NCBI GenBank assembly: GCA_029850535.1 | Contig: JARCRU010000103.1 | Span: forward strand, 1 to 64,000 | DNA from: Actinomycetota bacterium | Lineage (GTDB): Bacteria; Actinomycetota; Acidimicrobiia; Acidimicrobiales; RAAP-2 | Length of the DNA: 64,000 nt | Direction: 5' to 3' | Shown: positions 56,626 to 64,000 of the stretch, piece after piece | Position numbering within the stretch: position 1 is the stretch's first letter | Layout of the letters: each line of letters starts with the position of its first letter | Notes under the pieces: generated by a model | Seen by the model: only the letters and a program-made list of their open reading frames with translations | Told to the model about the DNA's origin: nothing | The model's database searches: none | Program-made: the position numbers and the translations under genes

Positions 56626-57977
56626 CTACCCGACAGGGAAATCGCGTCGATCGCGAGTGTCTGCGCCGCCGTCGTGCCGGGCAGCCACTCCACGTCGTTG
56701 CCGACGTAGACCACGTCGAGCAACATGCGCTGCAAGGTTGAGGCGATCGTGACTTCGCGAATGGGCTCGGCGAGAACTCCATCGCGAATCATCAGACCGG
56801 TGATGCCCACTGAGAAGTCACCCGAGATGGGATTCACGCCCGAGTGCACGCCGGTGAGTGACTCGACGAAGACACCGTTTCCCACGCGACGAAAGATCTC
56901 GTCCTGGTCGTACTCTCCGGGTACCAACTGCAGCGCGCGACAGCCCGCCGAGGGCGAACCCGACACCCCGCCGCGCACGGCGTTACCGGTCGACGCCGTG
57001 CCGGCACGTCGACCTGAGACCGTGTCGTAGACGAAACGCTGCAATTGTCCCTCGGTGATGAGTTCGTTGCGTCGCGACGCCAGGCCCTCGGAATCAAAGG
57101 GGCTCGCCGCGAAGTGTCGGGGGTCAGTGGGGTCGTCGATGAGCGTCACCAGCGGCGAGGCCACCAACTCACCCAGGCGTCCGGCGAAGAAGGAGCGTCC
57201 GCGCACCACTGCGTCACCGCTCAGTGCGCTTCCCATGAGGGACCACAGCGTGGCGGCGGTGCGCGGATCGAAGACCGCGATGCCCTTTGACGACGGCGCC
57301 TTGACCGCTCCCAGCATCCGCGTGGCGCGGCGGATGGCGTCGGACGACGCCTTCTCCAGCGAGAGGTCACCGGGGGCGCGACCCACCGAGAGTCCCCAGC
57401 CGGTCTGGTCCTCGTCGCCCTCGGAGGCGATCGCCTCGACCGACACGTAGGCGCCCGAGCGCTCGAGCGTGGCGGCGATTCCCGTGGTCGTCACGATGGC
57501 CGCGTCGGCCACGTAGTCGGAGTAATTTGCGGAATCGACTTGACGGATCCGCTGGTCGCCCCCGCGCACCATGGCCTCGAGTTCGATGGCCAGCGCGACC
57601 TTCTCGTCCATGGAGGTGGTGGACACGCGCGGATCGCTCAGCGACAGCGTCACCGCCGATACGCCGTCGGGTCGCGCGAAGGCGACGAACTCATCCTCCG
57701 TGGCGTACCGGGCGTTGTCGCGGGCGTTGGTGATCGCCTCAACGATCGCCTCCTCGTCGAGGGATCCGGCGTAGGCGCTGCCCACCCGCGCTCCCTGGGG
57801 ACCGTCAATCAGGATGCGGATGCCGATTTCGGCCGACGATGAACTCGAAAGGTTCTCGACTTCGCCCTGGTAGGCCTGGATCTCGGTCTCCACCCCTCGC
57901 GAGATGAAGACTTCCATCTCCTCGCCGCCGTGCGCGCGCTCCAGCAATGCTTGAGCGCGTTCGAGTAGTTCACTCAC
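56622..57977 (-). CDS. pmbA: TldE/PmbA-family metalloprotease subunit
   Basis: 451 residues from GTG 57977, overlapping the tldD stop by 4 bases; the longer frame is a shadow. It has the PmbA features AEIGIRILIDGPQGARVGSAY, the LVASPLVTLIDDPTDPR strand and NAVRGGVSGSPSAGC, and lacks the HExxxH motif, as expected for the non-catalytic partner. With TldD it forms a heterodimeric protease that trims small modified peptides (for example microcin B17 leader) in other bacteria. The ThiF/peptide cluster at 2-7 kb could in principle supply such a substrate. Confidence 0.87.
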   Translation of the reverse strand: MSELLERAQALLERAHGGEEMEVFISRGVETEIQAYQGEVENLSSSSSAEIGIRILIDGPQGARVGSAYAGSLDEEAIVEAITNARDNARYATEDEFVAFARPDGVSAVTLSLSDPRVSTTSMDEKVALAIELEAMVRGGDQRIRQVDSANYSDYVADAAIVTTTGIAATLERSGAYVSVEAIASEGDEDQTGWGLSVGRAPGDLSLEKASSDAIRRATRMLGAVKAPSSKGIAVFDPRTAATLWSLMGSALSGDAVVRGRSFFAGRLGELVASPLVTLIDDPTDPRHFAASPFDSEGLASRRNELITEGQLQRFVYDTVSGRRAGTASTGNAVRGGVSGSPSAGCRALQLVPGEYDQDEIFRRVGNGVFVESLTGVHSGVNPISGDFSVGITGLMIRDGVLAEPIREVTIASTLQRMLLDVVYVGNDVEWLPGTTAAQTLAIDAISLSGS

Positions 57978-59377
57978 GCCGCCGTCCCCCCGATAGTGAT
58001 GCCCGACAGTCGCATGGTGGCCTGGCCGCAACCCACCGCCACCTGCTGGCCATCCTTGCCGCAGGTTCCTGGCGTGGTCGAGAAGTCCGTGGCGACGGCG
58101 TCGACACGTTTCAAGATCTCGGGGCCGTTACCAATGAGGTTGCAGTCGCGCAGTGGCGTCGTAATGCGGCCATTCTCAATCATGAACGCCGCCGTGGCCC
58201 CGAAGACGAAATCACCCGTCGCGGTGTTCACCTGACCGCCACCGAGCTGAGCCACGTACACGCCACGCGGGGTCTGCGCCACGATCTCGTCCGCGTCGGC
58301 GTCGCCGGCCAGCAGATAGGTGTTGGTCATGCGCACCATCGGCAGATGGGCGTAACTCTGACGGCGTCCGTTGCCCGAGGAGGCGCGACCCTGCTTACGC
58401 GCGCGCAGGTAGTCCCACATGTAGTCGGTCAACACGCCGTTCTCGATCAACACGTTGCGAGCACCGGGTCGACCCTCGTCATCAATCGCCAGGTACCCCC
58501 ATTCCCCCATCATGGTGCCGTCGTCGACCAACGTCACCAGTGGCGAAGCGACCAATTCCCCGACCTTGCCCGCGTAGACCGACGCCTGCTTCATGACCGC
58601 ATCGGCCTCGAGACCGTGGCCGCAAGCCTCGTGAAAGAGAATGCCCCCCGAACCACCCGCCAACACGACCGGCAAGTCGCCCGAGGGGGCCGGGCGGGCC
58701 GACAACTTCGTCAGAGCCTGTTGGGCCGCGCCGAGCGCGGCCTCCTCGATGGAGTCAATCGACAAGAACTCGAAGCCTCGTGTGGCAGCTAGCGGTCGAT
58801 AGCCCGTCTGCATACCGCCATCACCGTTGGCGACGCACGAAACGGCGAATCGGGTCCGCACCTGTTCGTCAGCGGCGAAGATGCCTTCGGAATTGGCCAC
58901 CAGGAAACGTCGCGTCGAGTCCGACATCCCCACCTGAACCTGACTGATAGCGTCGTCACGAGAGCGCGCGACCTCGTCGGCGCGCATCATCAATTCGATT
59001 TTGGCGGATTTCTCCACACTCGACGGCGACACCTGCGCTCGCGACGGGTACTCGCGCAAATTCTCCAAATCCACCTCACGCACTCCGCCGCGACCTTCGC
59101 GCGCCACCGCCGCCGCCGCGCGCGCGGCGGTCAGGAGCCCCGATTCGGAGAGATCGGCGGTGTGTGCGAAACCAGTGGTCTCACCGACCACCACGCGCAC
59201 GCCCGCGCCGCGAGCGCGCGCCGAACTTAACTCTTGAATACGGCGCTGATCGAGCGACGCCGACGCATTGGCCCGGTCCTCCACGAAGACCTCCGCGAAG
59301 TGGGCCCCACGACCCATGGATTCATTCAATACTCGCTGCACGACGTCGCGCGCCACCAGGGTGTCAGACATGTTCAT
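57974..59377 (-). CDS. tldD: TldD-family zinc metalloprotease
   Basis: 467 residues from ATG 59377 (or 59371). The catalytic site is GILFHEACGHGLEAD (HExxxH). Other conserved parts are KVGELVASPLVTLVDDG, MGEWGYLAIDDEGRPG, NTYLLAGDADADEIVAQTPRGVYV and TGDFVFGATAAFMIENG. Forms the active subunit with PmbA encoded next, in a two-gene operon. Confidence 0.92.
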   Translation of the reverse strand: MNMSDTLVARDVVQRVLNESMGRGAHFAEVFVEDRANASASLDQRRIQELSSARARGAGVRVVVGETTGFAHTADLSESGLLTAARAAAAVAREGRGGVREVDLENLREYPSRAQVSPSSVEKSAKIELMMRADEVARSRDDAISQVQVGMSDSTRRFLVANSEGIFAADEQVRTRFAVSCVANGDGGMQTGYRPLAATRGFEFLSIDSIEEAALGAAQQALTKLSARPAPSGDLPVVLAGGSGGILFHEACGHGLEADAVMKQASVYAGKVGELVASPLVTLVDDGTMMGEWGYLAIDDEGRPGARNVLIENGVLTDYMWDYLRARKQGRASSGNGRRQSYAHLPMVRMTNTYLLAGDADADEIVAQTPRGVYVAQLGGGQVNTATGDFVFGATAAFMIENGRITTPLRDCNLIGNGPEILKRVDAVATDFSTTPGTCGKDGQQVAVGCGQATMRLSGITIGGTAA

Positions 59378-59462
59378 CAGACTACCGGCGCCACTGGTGA
59401 GTACACTCCGCCTTAGGTCACCTCGGCGTACTGGTCAGGGGCCCAGACAAGAGGAGCGCTCT

Positions 59463-60401
59463 ATGAGCCTGGTCATCCTAAGCATTGCGGTCATCGTGGT
59501 CCTGTTGGCCATCCTTCTGCTGCTCAAGGCCGTGCGCATCGTTCAACAGGGTTTTGTCGGCGTGGTCACCCGCTTCGGAGAGTTCAAGGCCATCCGCAAC
59601 TCGGGACTGACCTTCATCGTGCCCTTCATCGAAGTGATGAAGATCGTCGACGTACGCGAGACACCGCGCACCGGAGACCGTCAACAAGTGATCACCCGCG
59701 ACAACGTGGCCGTCATCGTGAACGCCACCATTTTCTCCCAGGTCGTCGACGTGCGCCTCGCCCTTTTCACCAACTCTGACTACCTGGTCAGTACCGACAA
59801 CCTGGCGCGAACCTCAGTACGCGCCGTCTTCGGCTCCATCACCCTGGACGAAGCCTTCTCCCAGCGCGAGCGCATCGGCACGCTGCTACAGACGCAGATG
59901 GAAGAGGCGACCGACAAGTGGGGAGTGCGCATCAATCGCGTCGAGGTTTTGGAGATCACACCACCTGAACAGATCCTCCAGGCAATGGCCCTCCAGAAGC
60001 AGGCCGACCAGGAGAAGCGAGCGCGCATCCTCGAGTCCGAGGGTACCCAGATGTCGGCGGTCAACGTGGCCGACGGCGAGCGTCAAGCCGCCATCAAGGA
60101 GGCCGAGGGGGCCCAGCAGTCAGCGATTTTGCGCGCTGAGGGACTTCGCCAAGCCACCATTCTCGAAGCCGAGGGCCGTGCGCAGGCCGTCGCCCTCGTC
60201 TACGCCGCCATCAAGGCCCAGTCACCCGATCCGACCCTGGTGGCAATACTGCAACTCGATACACTCGCCAAGTTCGCCGCGTCCGAGAACACCAAGTTGA
60301 TCATCCCCGCTGAAAGTGCCGCTCTGCTCGGGGCGGCGCAGGCCCTGCGTAGCGTCATGTCCGACGTACCCACGATGGCGGCGACACCGCCATCGTCCTA
60401 G
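59463..60401 (+). CDS. SPFH/stomatin-like membrane protein
   Basis: 312 residues from ATG 59463; the longer frame to 59268 is a shadow. One N-terminal membrane segment (LVILSIAVIVVLLAILLLL), then the band-7 domain (VQQGFVGVVTRFGEFKAIRN, TGDRQQVITRDNVAVIVNAT, LDEAFSQRERIGTLLQ) and a coiled-coil of QADQEKRARILESEG-type repeats. Such proteins scaffold membrane microdomains and proteases. The usual NfeD partner is encoded convergently, 2 bases away. Confidence 0.9.
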   Translation: MSLVILSIAVIVVLLAILLLLKAVRIVQQGFVGVVTRFGEFKAIRNSGLTFIVPFIEVMKIVDVRETPRTGDRQQVITRDNVAVIVNATIFSQVVDVRLALFTNSDYLVSTDNLARTSVRAVFGSITLDEAFSQRERIGTLLQTQMEEATDKWGVRINRVEVLEITPPEQILQAMALQKQADQEKRARILESEGTQMSAVNVADGERQAAIKEAEGAQQSAILRAEGLRQATILEAEGRAQAVALVYAAIKAQSPDPTLVAILQLDTLAKFAASENTKLIIPAESAALLGAAQALRSVMSDVPTMAATPPSS

Positions 60402-60403
60402 AG

Positions 60404-60856
60404 TCAGCGGTCGTTCGAGGAATTGCGCGGCTCGACCCACAGGGTCGTACCGTACGCCTTGGTCACCACGACGGGTGTCGCCACCGCGATGCTCGCTCCG
60501 GCGCTCGTCACCGCCCGCCAGTGCTCGCCGTGAATCTTGATCCGACCGGGGTGGATCTCATCACCCACCTCATCCTCGACGATGCCGAACTGACCGGTCA
60601 GCGTCGTGGAGATGGGATGGGCGAGGTCCCCCGCGGGTGGCCGCATCTTCTTCAAGGCGTAGGGCCGCAAGAATCCCATCGTGACCGCCGTCACCAGGAG
60701 CCACACGAGGGCTTGGACGGGAAATGACACGCCGCCCAGGGCCACCACGAAGGCCACACCCGCGCCGACACCCACGAAGAGGGCCGCGAGGGCGTTGGTG
60801 TGCAGTTCCGCGAGGGCGCTCAGGACAAGAATGACAACCCAGAACAATACGGCCAT
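60404..60856 (-). CDS. NfeD-family membrane protein
   Basis: 150 residues from ATG 60856. Three to four membrane segments (MAVLFWVVILVLSALAE, ALAALFVGVGAGVAFVVAL, VQALVWLLVTAVTMGFL) are followed by the NfeD OB-fold (LTGQFGIVEDEVGDEIHPG, RIKIHGEHWRAVTS). It is the short NfeD1b form without protease domain, a partner of SPFH proteins. Here it faces the SPFH gene tail to tail instead of sharing its operon. Confidence 0.87.
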   Translation of the reverse strand: MAVLFWVVILVLSALAELHTNALAALFVGVGAGVAFVVALGGVSFPVQALVWLLVTAVTMGFLRPYALKKMRPPAGDLAHPISTTLTGQFGIVEDEVGDEIHPGRIKIHGEHWRAVTSAGASIAVATPVVVTKAYGTTLWVEPRNSSNDR

Positions 60857-60999
60857 AGGCCGCAGTATATGAGGAGCGACCGAGTCGCACACGCTCGGCC
60901 CCGGCCCGCCCGCCACGGCGACGGTGAGCGTGATTCTTCGGGCCAAGGTCCCGAGTTTGCACCGCGGACGATTCGAAGCCCAGAACTAGGCTGACGGAT

Positions 61000-62922
61000 G
61001 TGATTTTGCCGTCGATCGAGTCCCCCGCCGACCTGCACGCCTTGTCCTATGACGAACTCAACCAACTCAGTTCGGAGATTCGAGACTTCATCATCGCCTC
61101 GGTCAAGAACACCGGTGGTCACCTGGGCTCCAACCTCGGCGTCGTCGAACTGACTCTCGCGTTGCATCGCGTCTTTGAGTCGCCCCAGGACATCCTCCTG
61201 TTCGATACGGGCCATCAGTCCTACGTTCACAAGCTTCTCACCGGACGTCGTTACGGATTCAAAGCGCTACGAAAGCGCGGCGGACTCTCGGGTTACCCGA
61301 ACCGTACCGAGAGCCAACACGACTGGATCGAGTCCTCGCACGCGTCGACCGCCCTCTCCTACGCGCACGGACTCTCAGTGGCTCTCGAAACCAAGCACGA
61401 GTTGGTCGGCCACGGCGGAGATCGTCACGTGGTGGCAATTGTGGGCGATGGCTCGCTCACGGGTGGCATGGCCTACGAAGCCCTCAACAATCTCGGGGTC
61501 AGTGGCCAACGCGTGGTGATCATCCTCAACGACAATGGGCGCAGCTACGCCCCGACGATCTCGCGACTCTCGACCTCGCTCACCACGTTGCGGCTCAATA
61601 AGACCTACCTGACACTGCGTCAACGCATTCGTCGCCTCGTGCCGCGACTACCGCGTTTAGGCAAGGCGGCGTACATGGGCATCGACGGTTTCACCTCGGT
61701 GGTGCGCGAGATGGTGACGCCGCACACCTTCTTCGAGAATCTCGGCGTGCGCTACGTCGGGCCCATCGATGGTCACAACATCGAATCCATTGAATCCACT
61801 CTGCGTTCGGCCGCGCAGTGGGATGGGCCCATCGTGGTACACACCTTGACCGAGAAGGGTCGCGGCTACGAGCCCGCCACCTCCGACATGCTCAAGATGC
61901 ACGACTACAAGTTGCCGCCGCGCCTCAACGACGATGAGGTTCCCTCGCTCTCCTTCACGCAGGTCTTCTCCGAAGCGCTCATGAACGAAGCACGCCGCGA
62001 CGATCGCATCGTGGCGATCACCGCCGCGATGGCCGGACCCACTGGACTGCTGCCCTTCCAGGAGACGTACCCGCGTCGCTTCTTCGACGTGGGTATCGCC
62101 GAACAGCACGCGGTCACCGCCGCCGCCGGTATGGCCATGGGCGGACTGAAGCCGATCGTGGCCTTCTACTCCACCTTCTTCGCGCGCGCTTTCGACCAGG
62201 CCAACCTCGACGTCGGACTCCTGGATCTGCCCGTAGTCTTCGTCTTCGACCGCGCGGGCATCACCGGTGACGACGGCCCCTCGCACCACGGAGTACTGGA
62301 CATCGCGCTCTGTCTGGCGATACCCAACATGACGGTCTTCGCCCCTTCGAGCGCTGCGGAGATCCCGGTGATGCTCTCGAGCGCACTCGCCCTCAGTGGG
62401 CCCAGCGCCCTGCGTTTCCCCAAGACGCCACCACGTCCTTTCGACGGGCGTCACGGCGAGGGCCTGCACGCGCGGCGCGTTCGCCACGGCGACGGCTCAA
62501 TCTGCGTGCTCGCACTGGGCAAGATGGCCGCCAGTACCTACGAGGCGCTGGCGCTCATGACCGACGCCGACCGAGTCACCCTGTACGACGTGCGTGTCCT
62601 GCCCCCCGACCCCGACATGATTGATGACGCCGTGCACCACGAACGCGTCATCACCATCGAAGACGGTACCCGCCACGGTGGCGCGGGCACCTTGATGGTC
62701 TCGGCGGTGCGCAGTCGCGCCCAAGAACTTGGCCGCCCCTTCCCCACCACGCGAATTCTCGGCGTGCCGCGCGCCTACCTCGAACACCATCACCCCGATG
62801 CGCTGCTCGCCGAGATTGGACTCGATCCCGCGGGTATCGCCGGTGCCATCGAGCGCCTGTTGAACGATGAAGCCGAGTTCCCCCGAGACCTCCCGGAGTC
62901 CCCGCGTCCGCGCTACTTCTAG
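61000..62922 (+). CDS. dxs: 1-deoxy-D-xylulose-5-phosphate synthase
   Basis: 640 residues from GTG 61000. Transketolase-type motifs: TGGHLGSNLGVVELTLALH, LFDTGHQSYVHKLLTGR, VGDGSLTGGMAYEALNN (thiamine pyrophosphate), DGHNIESIESTLRSA, FDVGIAEQHAVTAAAGMAM and RAGITGDDGPSHHG. The first enzyme of the MEP isoprenoid pathway. Monocistronic. It ends 206 bases before msrB. Confidence 0.95.
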   Translation: MILPSIESPADLHALSYDELNQLSSEIRDFIIASVKNTGGHLGSNLGVVELTLALHRVFESPQDILLFDTGHQSYVHKLLTGRRYGFKALRKRGGLSGYPNRTESQHDWIESSHASTALSYAHGLSVALETKHELVGHGGDRHVVAIVGDGSLTGGMAYEALNNLGVSGQRVVIILNDNGRSYAPTISRLSTSLTTLRLNKTYLTLRQRIRRLVPRLPRLGKAAYMGIDGFTSVVREMVTPHTFFENLGVRYVGPIDGHNIESIESTLRSAAQWDGPIVVHTLTEKGRGYEPATSDMLKMHDYKLPPRLNDDEVPSLSFTQVFSEALMNEARRDDRIVAITAAMAGPTGLLPFQETYPRRFFDVGIAEQHAVTAAAGMAMGGLKPIVAFYSTFFARAFDQANLDVGLLDLPVVFVFDRAGITGDDGPSHHGVLDIALCLAIPNMTVFAPSSAAEIPVMLSSALALSGPSALRFPKTPPRPFDGRHGEGLHARRVRHGDGSICVLALGKMAASTYEALALMTDADRVTLYDVRVLPPDPDMIDDAVHHERVITIEDGTRHGGAGTLMVSAVRSRAQELGRPFPTTRILGVPRAYLEHHHPDALLAEIGLDPAGIAGAIERLLNDEAEFPRDLPESPRPRYF

Positions 62923-63013
62923 CATCAGTGCCGCGCACGAGGGAAGCAACCAGTCACTGACTGGGGGCAAGGTGACGTCGTCGCACGCACGGCGTTGCAC
63001 TCCGCGCCCTAGT

Positions 63014-63033
63014 TGAGGTGAGGTGAGGTGAGG
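63014..63033 (+). repeat. Short tandem repeat (TGAGG)x4
   Basis: Four perfect tandem copies of TGAGG lie in the dxs-msrB gap, about 95 bases before msrB. The repeated AGGTGA looks like stacked ribosome binding sites but no frame starts after it. Confidence 0.8.
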
Positions 63034-63128
63034 CATCGAAACCTTGGTTCCGCGCCGGACCCTCTGCGGCGCCACCGCCGGTATTGAGATGTCGTCACGG
63101 CTGGCAGCACGACTCCTACGATGAATCA

Positions 63129-63527
63129 ATGGACTTCAACGTGACCAAGACCGACGAGGAGTGGAGAGCAGAACTTTCCCCCGAACGATTCGAGGTGCTG
63201 CGCCGCGCGGCCACTGAACGACCCTTTACGGGTTCGCTGTTACACGTCGACGACGAGGGTGCCTTCACCTGCGGCGGGTGCGGGCAACTCCTCTTCACCA
63301 GTGACCAGAAATTTGATTCGGGGTGCGGCTGGCCGAGTTTCGACGCGTGTGCGCCCGGCAGCATCATCGAGCGAGAAGACCACTCGCTGCTGCAGCGTCG
63401 CGTCGAAATCCTTTGTGCCCAGTGCGGAGGTCACCTCGGTCACGTCTTCCCCGACGGACCCACTGCTACCGGACTGCGCTACTGCGTCAACTCCCTCGCG
63501 ATCGACTTCACGAAGGAATCGAACTAG
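63129..63527 (+). CDS. msrB: Peptide methionine (R)-S-oxide reductase
   Basis: 132 residues from ATG 63129. It has zinc cysteines at 48/51 (CGGC) and 96/99 (CAQC), the resolving Cys66 in SGCGWPSFD, and the catalytic Cys119 in RYCVNSLAI. HLGHVFPDGP is complete. Repairs the R-form of methionine sulphoxide in proteins. The stop overlaps the stop of convergent ftsX by 4 bases. Confidence 0.93.
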   Translation: MDFNVTKTDEEWRAELSPERFEVLRRAATERPFTGSLLHVDDEGAFTCGGCGQLLFTSDQKFDSGCGWPSFDACAPGSIIEREDHSLLQRRVEILCAQCGGHLGHVFPDGPTATGLRYCVNSLAIDFTKESN

Positions 63528-64000
63528 ACGTCGAGGAATCGTCGGATGGCCACGGCCGAACCGACCGATCCGATGAACGCACCGACGACCAGCACCACGA
63601 TGTTCGTACCCCACACCTTGGCCGCGTCGAGCGCGAACTCATTGTGCAGCGGATACCACACGTGGAACGCCCAGACCGCGAGCATGGCGACTCCCGACCC
63701 CAGGAGTCCCTGAATGAACCCTTCAGTGATGTAGGGCACCCGAATGAACCAGTTGGTAGCGCCCACGAGCTTCATCACCGACACCTCTCGACGGCGCGTG
63801 AAGATCGCCATGCGAATGGTGTTCAAAATCAGTACCGAGGCCGAGAGTAAGAGCACGCCCGCGAGGGCCAAGAAGACCACCTGCAGGATGCGGATCGTGT
63901 GACTCATCTCGCGAATCTGCTGCACGGGGGCAGTCACCGTCAAGACACCGGGCTGATGCAAGAACGTCGAGATCACGGTCAACGCATCCGTCGGCACGGT
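63524..64000 (-). CDS. ftsX: Cell division protein FtsX, C-terminal part (runs off the window)
   Basis: The visible 158 residues hold the last three membrane segments (ILQVVFLALAGVLLLSASVLILN, FIQGLLGSGVAMLAVWAF, IVVLVVGAFIGSVGSAVAI) and the cytoplasmic FtsX signature FTRRREVSVMKLVGATNWFIRVPYITEG. The N-terminus is beyond 64000. FtsX with FtsE activates peptidoglycan hydrolases at division. Confidence 0.9.
   Translation of the reverse strand, partial: TVPTDALTVISTFLHQPGVLTVTAPVQQIREMSHTIRILQVVFLALAGVLLLSASVLILNTIRMAIFTRRREVSVMKLVGATNWFIRVPYITEGFIQGLLGSGVAMLAVWAFHVWYPLHNEFALDAAKVWGTNIVVLVVGAFIGSVGSAVAIRRFLDV

Noticed and set aside
62497-63129. 210-codon minus-strand frame over the dxs end
   Set aside because: Shadow of dxs; no family resemblance and no RBS.
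1-64000. CRISPR arrays, rRNA genes or further tRNAs
   Set aside because: No spaced repeat array, no rRNA-like sequence and no second cloverleaf were recognised by eye; tRNA-like sequence at 14453 is only the att copy.

Overview
The window is chromosomal DNA of a high-GC Gram-positive bacterium, most likely an Acidimicrobiia-like member of the Actinomycetota. The evidence is a one-piece actinobacterial KGD-type 2-oxoglutarate dehydrogenase, a CofC enzyme of coenzyme F420 synthesis, a fused PafBC regulator, GTG/TTG starts, 4-base stop/start overlaps, and an AICE (actinomycete integrative element) module resembling pSAM2. The class-level placement is inference.

Region 1 (about 1-21.2 kb) is accessory DNA. 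It opens with a decayed IS256 end and two tandem RelBE-type toxin-antitoxin pairs. These are separated by copies of a short structured repeat that recurs further on, five copies in all. Next comes a compact minus-strand cluster at 2.1-7.2 kb: a sphingosine-phosphate-lyase-like PLP enzyme, an unannotated 17-codon peptide gene with a very strong ribosome binding site, a terminator-like hairpin, a ThiF/MccB-type E1 enzyme, an acyltransferase-like protein and an MFS exporter. The layout resembles microcin C operons and is the best candidate in the window for an undescribed biosynthetic system. A pSAM2-like mobility module follows (XRE regulator, FtsK/TraSA pump, RepSA HUH replication initiator, serine integrase). 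The integrase gene runs into a 47-bp copy of the 3' half of a tRNA-Val gene. The same 47 bp lies in the intact tRNA-Val at 21.1 kb, so the 6.66 kb between them looks like a second element without its own integrase. It carries VapBC, TacAT-like and HipBA pairs, a broken IS3 element and an ornithine-cyclodeaminase-like enzyme.

Region 2 (21.2-39 kb) is core genome: an IMPase-like phosphatase, several small lineage-specific proteins, a membrane-anchored BTAD protein, a cell-wall operon (alpha/beta hydrolase, membrane-fused MurF-like ligase, Ddl), a UvrD-type helicase, a tightly overlapped kgd / NYN-S1 nuclease / fabZ / exonuclease III operon, and rnhB.

Region 3 (39-51 kb) is centred on peptide uptake. 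A family-5 binding protein and two permeases lie on the plus strand and a fused DppD-DppF ATPase lies 5 kb away on the minus strand. Between them are a large adenylate cyclase/ATPase regulator and a divergent metallo-beta-lactamase-fold hydrolase. cofC and a tiny Lys/Ala-rich peptide gene follow.

Region 4 (51.4-64 kb) starts with an orphan conjugation pair (VirD4-like ATPase and TrwC-like relaxase, convergent). It continues with PafBC, MoaC, a FmdB-type zinc ribbon, TldD/PmbA, an SPFH protein facing a NfeD protein, Dxs, MsrB and the C-terminal part of FtsX, which runs off the window. Apart from the tRNA-Val I saw no rRNA, tRNA or CRISPR array.
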